This document shows positions 59,431-64,000 of a stretch of DNA of 64,000 nucleotides, piece after piece. The stretch comes from CAVZBW01 sp963778465 (lineage in GTDB: Bacteria; Actinomycetota; Acidimicrobiia; Acidimicrobiales; RAAP-2). Both the position numbers and the translations under genes were made by a program. The notes under the pieces were generated by a model, which saw nothing but the letters and a program-made list of their open reading frames with translations, ran no database searches and was not told the DNA's origin. The first letter of the stretch is position 1. Every line of letters starts with the position of its first letter. Location of the stretch: assembly GCA_963778465.1 (NCBI GenBank), contig CAVZUK010000001.1, positions 1 through 64,000 of the forward strand, in the 5' to 3' direction.

Positions 59431-60725
59431 GCGCCCTTGGCCGCCCGGAACCCGGCCTCGAGGTCGGCCAGGATGTCGTCGATCGTCTCGGTGCCGACGC
59501 TCAGGCGCACCAGGTCCGGGGTGACGCCGGTGGTCAGCTGCTCCGCCTCGTTGAGCTGGGAGTGCGTGGTCGACGCGGGATGGATGGCCAGGCTCCGGAC
59601 GTCTCCCACGTTGGCCAGGTGGCTGAACAGCTCGAGTCCCTCGATGAAGCGCCGTCCGGCCTCGATGCCGCCCTCGATGCCGAAGGCCAGGATGGCGCCC
59701 CCGCCCTTGGGGAGGTACCGCTGCTGCCGCTCGTGCCACGGGCTGGACTCGAGGCCGGGGTAGGCGACCCAGCTGACCTCGTCCCGCCGCTCGAGCCATT
59801 GCGCCACCCTGGTCGCGTTTTCCACGTGCCGCTCCATGCGGAGGCTCAACGTCTCGAGTCCCTGGAGGAAGAGGAAGGAATTCAACGGTGCGATGGCCGG
59901 CCCCGTGTCGCGCAGGTACTGCAACCGCGCCTTGAGCACGAAGCGTGCGGGAAACAGCGGCTCGGGCAGCTGCGAGAAGACGAGCCCGTGGTAGCTCGGG
60001 TCGGGCTCGATGAAGTTGGGAAACCTCCCGCTGGCCTCGTAGGCGAATTTCCCGCCGTCGACGATCACCCCGCCGATGGACGTGCCATGGCCGCCGATGA
60101 ACTTGGTGGCCGAGTGCACCACGATGTCCGCGCCATAGCTCAGGGGGCGGGCCAGGTAGGGAGTCGCCACCGTGTTGTCGATCACGAGCGGGATGCCGTG
60201 GGCGTGGGCCACGCCGGAGACCCCCTCAAAGTCGAGCACGTCGCCCTTGGGGTTGCCGACCGTCTCGGCGAAGAAGGCCTTGGTGTTGTCCCGCACGGCG
60301 CGTTGCCACTGGTCGAGGTCGTCCGGCTCGTCGATGAAGGTGACCTCGATACCCAGCTTGGGCAGCGTGTAGTGCAAGAGGTTGTAGGTCCCGCCGTAGA
60401 GCGAGGCCGAGGAGACCACGTGGCCCCCGTTCTCGGCCAGGTTCAAGAGGGTGACCGTCTCCGCAGCCTGGCCGCTCGCGGTCGCCAGCGCCGCCACCCC
60501 TCCCTCGAGCGAGGCGATGCGCTCCTCGAAGACCGCCTGCGTCGGGTTCATGATCCGCGTGTAGATGTTGCCGAGCTCCTCCAGGCCGAAGAGCGCGGCG
60601 GCGTGCGCGGTGTCGCGGAACGTGTAGCTCGTGGTCTGGTAGATCGGGACCGCTCGGGCGCCGGTCGTCGGGTCGGGCGAGGCGCCGGCGTGAACCTGGC
60701 GGGTTTCGAAGCCCCAGTCGGGCAT
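59427..60725 (-). CDS. metY: O-acetylhomoserine sulfhydrylase
   Basis: A 432-residue PLP enzyme of the Cys/Met metabolism family. Start M-P-D-W-G-F-E-T-R-Q-V-H with AAGGAG five bases upstream. Motifs: P-I-Y-Q-T-T-S-Y, Y-T-R-I-M-N-P-T, L-V-I-D-N-T-V-A-T-P-Y, the PLP-Lys in H-S-A-T-K-F-I-G-G-H-G, and V-R-L-S-V-G-T-E near the end. The internal insertion and length identify the MetY subgroup rather than cystathionine synthase. It makes homocysteine from O-acetylhomoserine and sulfide. I recognise no SAM riboswitch in the ~155-bp leader. Confidence 0.94.
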   Translation of the reverse strand: MPDWGFETRQVHAGASPDPTTGARAVPIYQTTSYTFRDTAHAAALFGLEELGNIYTRIMNPTQAVFEERIASLEGGVAALATASGQAAETVTLLNLAENGGHVVSSASLYGGTYNLLHYTLPKLGIEVTFIDEPDDLDQWQRAVRDNTKAFFAETVGNPKGDVLDFEGVSGVAHAHGIPLVIDNTVATPYLARPLSYGADIVVHSATKFIGGHGTSIGGVIVDGGKFAYEASGRFPNFIEPDPSYHGLVFSQLPEPLFPARFVLKARLQYLRDTGPAIAPLNSFLFLQGLETLSLRMERHVENATRVAQWLERRDEVSWVAYPGLESSPWHERQQRYLPKGGGAILAFGIEGGIEAGRRFIEGLELFSHLANVGDVRSLAIHPASTTHSQLNEAEQLTTGVTPDLVRLSVGTETIDDILADLEAGFRAAKGA

Positions 60726-60883
60726 GTGCACTCCTTGGTAAGGGGGACGTCCTGACACGCCCCCGATTTCACGGTGTAGCCGTACGGGCGCCGGGTCGAG
60801 CAAGATTAACCGGATAAAGTCGACGATTCAACTAGGGTTTTCGTTCCCTGCTCAGATGGGTTCTGGCGCGCTCGCAGGTGTTG

Positions 60884-61189
60884 CTAGTCGGCGGTCTGGT
60901 CGAGCGCCCGGGTCAGGTCGGCGACGAGATCGTCGGCGTCCTCTAGACCGACCGAGAGGCGGAGCAGTGCCGGGTCCACGGAGAGGGCCGATCCGGCGAC
61001 CGACGCGTGGGTCATGCGTCCGGGGTGCTCGATGAGCGACTCGACCGCCCCCAGCGATTCGGCGAGGGCGAAGATCGAGGTCGACGCCGCGACCTCGAGG
61101 GCGCGAGGCTCGCCGCCGCGCACGGTGAAGGAGACCATCCCGCCAAAGGAGCGCATCTGGCGGCTCGCGACGTCGTGACCCTCGTGCCC
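60884..61189 (-). pseudogene. metB: C-terminal fragment of cystathionine gamma-synthase/lyase
   Basis: About 100 residues of the C-terminal domain: A-S-R-Q-M-R-S-F-G-G-M-V-S-F, F-A-L-A-E-S-L-G-A-V-E-S-L-I-E-H-P, M-T-H-A-S-V-A-G-S, and L-L-R-L-S-V-G-L-E-D-A-D-D-L. The whole PLP domain with its Lys is missing because the sequence switches at ~61189 to unrelated Gram-negative DNA. The real gene would continue beyond the junction. It is the gene before metY and metX, giving a metB-metY-metX methionine set. Confidence 0.85.
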
Positions 61190-61195
61190 CTTCGA
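61184..61195. other. Sequence junction (probable assembly chimera)
   Basis: Reading the minus strand rightward to leftward, an efflux-permease start (M-Q-F-N-L-S-K) changes within one or two codons into cystathionine synthase sequence (G-H-E-G-H-D-V-A-S-R-Q). Left of the junction the genes are high-GC actinobacterial; right of it they are Gram-negative in type and less GC-biased. Shared bases around AAGGGG may be the micro-overlap. No insertion sequence, tRNA or attachment site marks the point. Confidence 0.75.
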
Positions 61196-61210
61196 AAGAT
61201 TGAACTGCAT
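61190..61210 (-). CDS. First codons of an RND efflux permease, truncated at the junction
   Basis: Immediately after the TAG of the adaptor gene comes ATG and M-Q-F-N-L-S-K, the typical N-terminus of RND efflux permeases (usual form M-x-F-N-L-S-x-W-A-L), exactly where the permease gene follows the adaptor in such operons. Sequence then switches to the metB fragment. Only seven codons are present, so the assignment rests on this motif and on gene order. Confidence 0.6.
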
Positions 61211-62299
61211 CTAAGAGGACGATCCGAGCAGTCGCACTTTCTGGCCGGGATGAAGCGCCTGGATTCCTGCCGTCACGACAATATCGCCGGTGTCGAGGCC
61301 ATCGGCAATTACGACCGTGCCCGGGTCGTGGCGCAGCAATTCCACGTTACGCAGAGACACCGTTAGGGCTTTCGGGTCGACGATCCAGACAGCGGGTTGC
61401 CGATTGAGTTCGGTCAGGGCTGTGGCGGGGATGGCGATGACCGGTTCGGATGGCAGATTGACGGTTCCGGTAACGGTTGCGCCGAGCCGCATCGCCTCCG
61501 GCGGCTCGTTCAATCCAACTTTGACCTCGAAGGTCCGGGTGACAGGGTCGGCCCGCGCCCCGACTTCCCGCACTCGCCCGGTCGCCGTCACGCTGGGATC
61601 GTCGGTCAGACGCACCGTGATCGGGGCGTCGCTTGGCGCTGACCTGAGTAATTGGGCCGGCACGTCGAAAACGGCATCGCGCCCGCCCTGACGGGCGAGT
61701 CGAACGATCATCTGTCCGGCCTGCACGACCTCGCCCGGTTCGGCGCCTCGGGCAGTGACCGTCCCGGTCGCATCCGCCGTCAAGGTGGTCCAGCCGACGC
61801 GGTCGCGCGCGATCTGCAACTGAGCTTGCGCGTTGTCGACCTGGGACTGCGCGCTTTGCAATGCGTTCTGGGCCTGATCGAAGCGGGCTCGAGGTGTATG
61901 TCCGTTAGCCAGCAACTGTCGCTGCCGTTCGAAGGTGCCGCGCGCGTAGGTCAATTGTCCTTGTGCGGCCGCAAGGGCGGATTCCGCCGAGCGCAGTTCG
62001 TTGAGCTCATTCTCAGGGTCGAGCTTGGCGAGCACTTGTCCCGCCTTGACCCGCTCGCCGATATTGACCGGTCTCTCGATAAGCCGCCCGGCGATACGAA
62101 AGGCGAGCGCCGGCTCGTCTTCGGCCTGGACGTGCCCGGTTAGCACCACGGTTTCGCTGGCCTCGCCCCGGCTGGCGGTGACCGTCCGCACAGGGCGCAC
62201 CTCGGGCGCCTGGGCTTTGGTGTCCGGCTTGCACGACGCCAGCGCGAGCGCGACGGCCGGCAAAATCCACCAAAACCAAAGGGAACTGCGATTTCTCAC
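61211..62299 (-). CDS. RND efflux periplasmic adaptor (membrane fusion) lipoprotein
   Basis: 362 residues. A lipoprotein signal peptide (W-F-W-W-I-L-P-A-V-A-L-A-L-A-S-C with a lipobox Cys at ~23) is followed by the adaptor layout: lipoyl half (G-H-V-Q-A-E-D-E-P-A-L-A-F-R-I-A-G-R-L), alpha-helical hairpin (residues ~95-165, Q/A/R-rich), second lipoyl half (T-A-D-A-T-G-T-V-T-A-R-G), beta-barrel and membrane-proximal domains. Such proteins link an RND pump to an outer-membrane channel and need a periplasm, so the gene is Gram-negative and foreign to the rest of the window. Confidence 0.92.
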   Translation of the reverse strand: MRNRSSLWFWWILPAVALALASCKPDTKAQAPEVRPVRTVTASRGEASETVVLTGHVQAEDEPALAFRIAGRLIERPVNIGERVKAGQVLAKLDPENELNELRSAESALAAAQGQLTYARGTFERQRQLLANGHTPRARFDQAQNALQSAQSQVDNAQAQLQIARDRVGWTTLTADATGTVTARGAEPGEVVQAGQMIVRLARQGGRDAVFDVPAQLLRSAPSDAPITVRLTDDPSVTATGRVREVGARADPVTRTFEVKVGLNEPPEAMRLGATVTGTVNLPSEPVIAIPATALTELNRQPAVWIVDPKALTVSLRNVELLRHDPGTVVIADGLDTGDIVVTAGIQALHPGQKVRLLGSSS

Positions 62300-62496
62300 C
62301 GGAACCCACCCCCGGCGAATTTCTTAACCCGAGGCTCTGCAGGTCGCAAGCGACACGGGACACAATCGCGACCCCGCAAACGGGACGGCCGTCGATTCCC
62401 AGAGACAGGGGCACTCGCTACGAGCGGCTGGGTGTGACCGGCATCGTTGCGATACTGGTCCAGGCGACGGGGGCGCCGGCCTTCTCTGCCGCTTGT

Positions 62497-63258
62497 TCAG
62501 GGGCTAGCGCCGGTGTCCCAGTGGATGGCGAGAAAGCGCCGGCCCGAGACATTGCCGGCCGCATCGGAGACGAGCCAGACAAGCGGCGGCGCCATGATCT
62601 CAGGCTGGATCAGCTTGTCCCGGTCGAAGCCGGCCACGTCGGAAATCATCGGCGTGTTTGTGACGCCGCCGGGAACTAGGACATTGACCGTGACCCCGGT
62701 GCCGCCTAGGTCTTTCGCCATGATCGCGCTGAGCGCCTCGAGCGCCGCCTTTGAGGGGCCGTAGGTCGGGGAGCCAGCGTTCAACATCGTTCCGAGGCTG
62801 GTCGTGACGTTGACGATCCGGCCCCACCCCTGGCGCATCATCTCGGGCACGACGGCGTTGGCGAGCGCCAACGGGGCCGTCGTATGGACCGCGACAAATC
62901 GGCGCCACTGATCGGGTGTGATTTCCCAGAATTTCAGGGGACGCTGCCAACTATCCGGCCGGATTGAACCGGGCCCGATCCCGGCATTGTTGACCAGTAT
63001 ATCGATGCGGCCAAACCGGGCGCGAGTGGCCCGGACGATCTCATCCGTCGCGGCATCGCTGGTTAGATCCGTTTGGATGGTGAGGAGGTCGTCCGCCTTT
63101 CCCAGCTCACCCGCGCTGGCGGCGAGCGCTCCCAAAGACTCTCGATCGCGATCGACGCCAGCGACCCGGATACCTGCCGCGAGCAGGCCTCGTGTCATCG
63201 CCCTGCCTATGCCACCCGCGGCGCCAGTCACGATCGCTACTCTTTGGTTTTCGGCCAT
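62497..63258 (-). CDS. Short-chain dehydrogenase/reductase (SDR)
   Basis: A 253-residue SDR: T-G-A-A-G-G-I-G-R-A cofactor loop, L-V-N-N-A-G-I-G, catalytic Ser in V-T-T-S-L-G, T-Y-G-P-S-K-A with Tyr and Lys, and P-G-G-V-T-N-T-P. Substrate unknown. It lies on the Gram-negative side of the junction. The gap to the adaptor gene is ~200 bp, where I see no gene. Confidence 0.92.
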   Translation of the reverse strand: MAENQRVAIVTGAAGGIGRAMTRGLLAAGIRVAGVDRDRESLGALAASAGELGKADDLLTIQTDLTSDAATDEIVRATRARFGRIDILVNNAGIGPGSIRPDSWQRPLKFWEITPDQWRRFVAVHTTAPLALANAVVPEMMRQGWGRIVNVTTSLGTMLNAGSPTYGPSKAALEALSAIMAKDLGGTGVTVNVLVPGGVTNTPMISDVAGFDRDKLIQPEIMAPPLVWLVSDAAGNVSGRRFLAIHWDTGASP

Positions 63259-63296
63259 TGTGCGCTTCCTCCCGCTCTGTCGGCCTTCACCCTAGC

Positions 63297-64000
63297 TCAG
63301 GGCGTGCTCCCGCGTATCGAAGCGGAATGTCCCGGTAGTGCAAGGCTGGCCACCTTGGTCAGCGTGTCGCCGTCGAGCCGCAGGACGTCGATGTCGCCGT
63401 CGACGAAGTTTCCTACGTAAAGGTAATGCCCATCGGGACTAAACGCGATCCCTTCGGCGAGGCCGCCCACGTTGGCTTGGGCCACCTTATGGACCGTCTT
63501 TCCATCGATTTTGAGTAGCGCCACATAGGATTTCTCGTGATGGTAAAAGGCCGATTTGGGCGTGCCGCCGGTGCCGTTCAGCAGTAGCGAGGCGGCATAG
63601 CCCCCGGCCGGGCTCACGGCTAGTCCCTCGGGGCCATCGCCCACGACCACCTGATCGACGACCCGGGGCGGGCTCGCCTCGAGATCGATAATTCCGACGG
63701 TGTCGACCTGACCATCCTGACCGCCCCCGATATTGCCGACGATCCCGAGCTTGCCGTCCGGCGTCACTTGGACGTTGAGGGGGATCAGCCCGCTCGCCAT
63801 ATCGTAGTTCTTCCCATTGACCTTGGCGTAACTCACCTTCTGGTCGTCAATGTCGAGCAGCGCCACCCGGTTGGCGCCGGGCTTGGTGACAAGGGCATGC
63901 TTGCCGTCAGGTGTGATCGCGACGGCCGAGGGTAATGCCGGCGGCGCTTTTTGCGCTCCCGAGGTCGGAGCGGGGCTGGCGACCGACACCGTGTCGACGA
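63297..64000 (-). CDS. YncE/lactonase-like seven-bladed beta-propeller protein, partial
   Basis: The frame is open to the window edge, so the N-terminus is missing. Repeated blade motifs are visible: S-A-V-A-I-T-P-D-G-K-H-A-L-V-T, L-N-V-Q-V-T-P-D-G-K-L-G-I-V, P-E-G-L-A-V-S-P-A-G-G, and G-I-A-F-S-P-D-G-H-Y-L-Y-V-G-N-F. This fits YVTN/YncE-type propellers, often periplasmic. Function cannot be assigned. It is 38 bp upstream of the SDR in the same orientation, so they may be cotranscribed. Confidence 0.8.
   Translation of the reverse strand, partial: VDTVSVASPAPTSGAQKAPPALPSAVAITPDGKHALVTKPGANRVALLDIDDQKVSYAKVNGKNYDMASGLIPLNVQVTPDGKLGIVGNIGGGQDGQVDTVGIIDLEASPPRVVDQVVVGDGPEGLAVSPAGGYAASLLLNGTGGTPKSAFYHHEKSYVALLKIDGKTVHKVAQANVGGLAEGIAFSPDGHYLYVGNFVDGDIDVLRLDGDTLTKVASLALPGHSASIRGSTP

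Noticed and set aside
60726..60883. Possible SAM or cobalamin riboswitch upstream of metY
   Set aside because: I could not find the conserved core elements of known methionine-related riboswitches; a weak TTGAAT box on the minus strand suggests only an ordinary promoter.

Overview
The window reads as a high-GC, gene-dense actinobacterial chromosome segment, most likely from an uncultured soil or water lineage of the Acidimicrobiia type. I infer this from the strong G/C third-position bias, GAF-ANTAR regulators, MmpL, DUF427, many acyl-CoA dehydrogenases and CoA ligases, frequent GTG/TTG starts and ATGA/GTGA gene overlaps. No rRNA, tRNA, CRISPR array or insertion sequence was seen. The last ~2.8 kb (from about 61190) does not belong to this genome type. 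It encodes a Gram-negative RND efflux adaptor lipoprotein and the first seven residues of its permease, joined within a codon or two to the C-terminal third of an actinobacterial cystathionine gamma-synthase. This is most simply an assembly chimera.

Layout: 0.5-2.9 kb, a secreted protein of 14 RCC1-like repeats, frameshifted. 3.5-8.8 kb, an amidohydrolase, a DUF427 protein, an unknown protein, an MFS exporter with its MarR regulator, and a DUF6629 membrane protein. 8.8-11.5 kb, two GAF-ANTAR regulators downstream of an acyl-CoA desaturase. 11.9-16.9 kb, a LapA-like protein, a FUSC transporter, a frameshifted CocE/NonD hydrolase and an unknown small protein. 17.0-22.6 kb, a LuxR/AAA regulator, a possible small gene and an MmpL transporter. 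22.7-24.7 kb, a sulfatase/phosphonate-monoesterase-like hydrolase coupled to a PhnZ-like HD protein.

24.7-46.5 kb is a large catabolic island: five acyl-CoA dehydrogenases, a P450, a TetR regulator, three CoA ligases, two amidohydrolases, an enoyl-CoA hydratase, three NTF2/SnoaL-fold proteins, an SDR plus an SDR remnant, an SMP-30 lactonase, a HAPMO-like Baeyer-Villiger monooxygenase and a VOC protein. The logic is oxidation of a cyclic or ketone-bearing substrate, ester or lactone formation, hydrolysis, CoA activation and beta-oxidation-like shortening. A 16-bp motif recurs in three promoter regions of the island and suggests one regulon.

46.6-61.2 kb holds a MerR regulator with a textbook 19-bp-spacer promoter, a solitary D12-class DNA adenine methylase, two paralogous class III cyclase/AAA/TPR regulators (the second lacks a metal-binding Asp), an SDR, a fourth amidohydrolase, a TetR regulator and the methionine cluster metX-metY-metB'.

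At least six genes carry small frame-disrupting indels, several inside GC/CG dinucleotide or G runs. I regard sequencing or assembly error as more likely than six independent inactivations. Some starts (10398, 32761) appear to be non-ATG codons.
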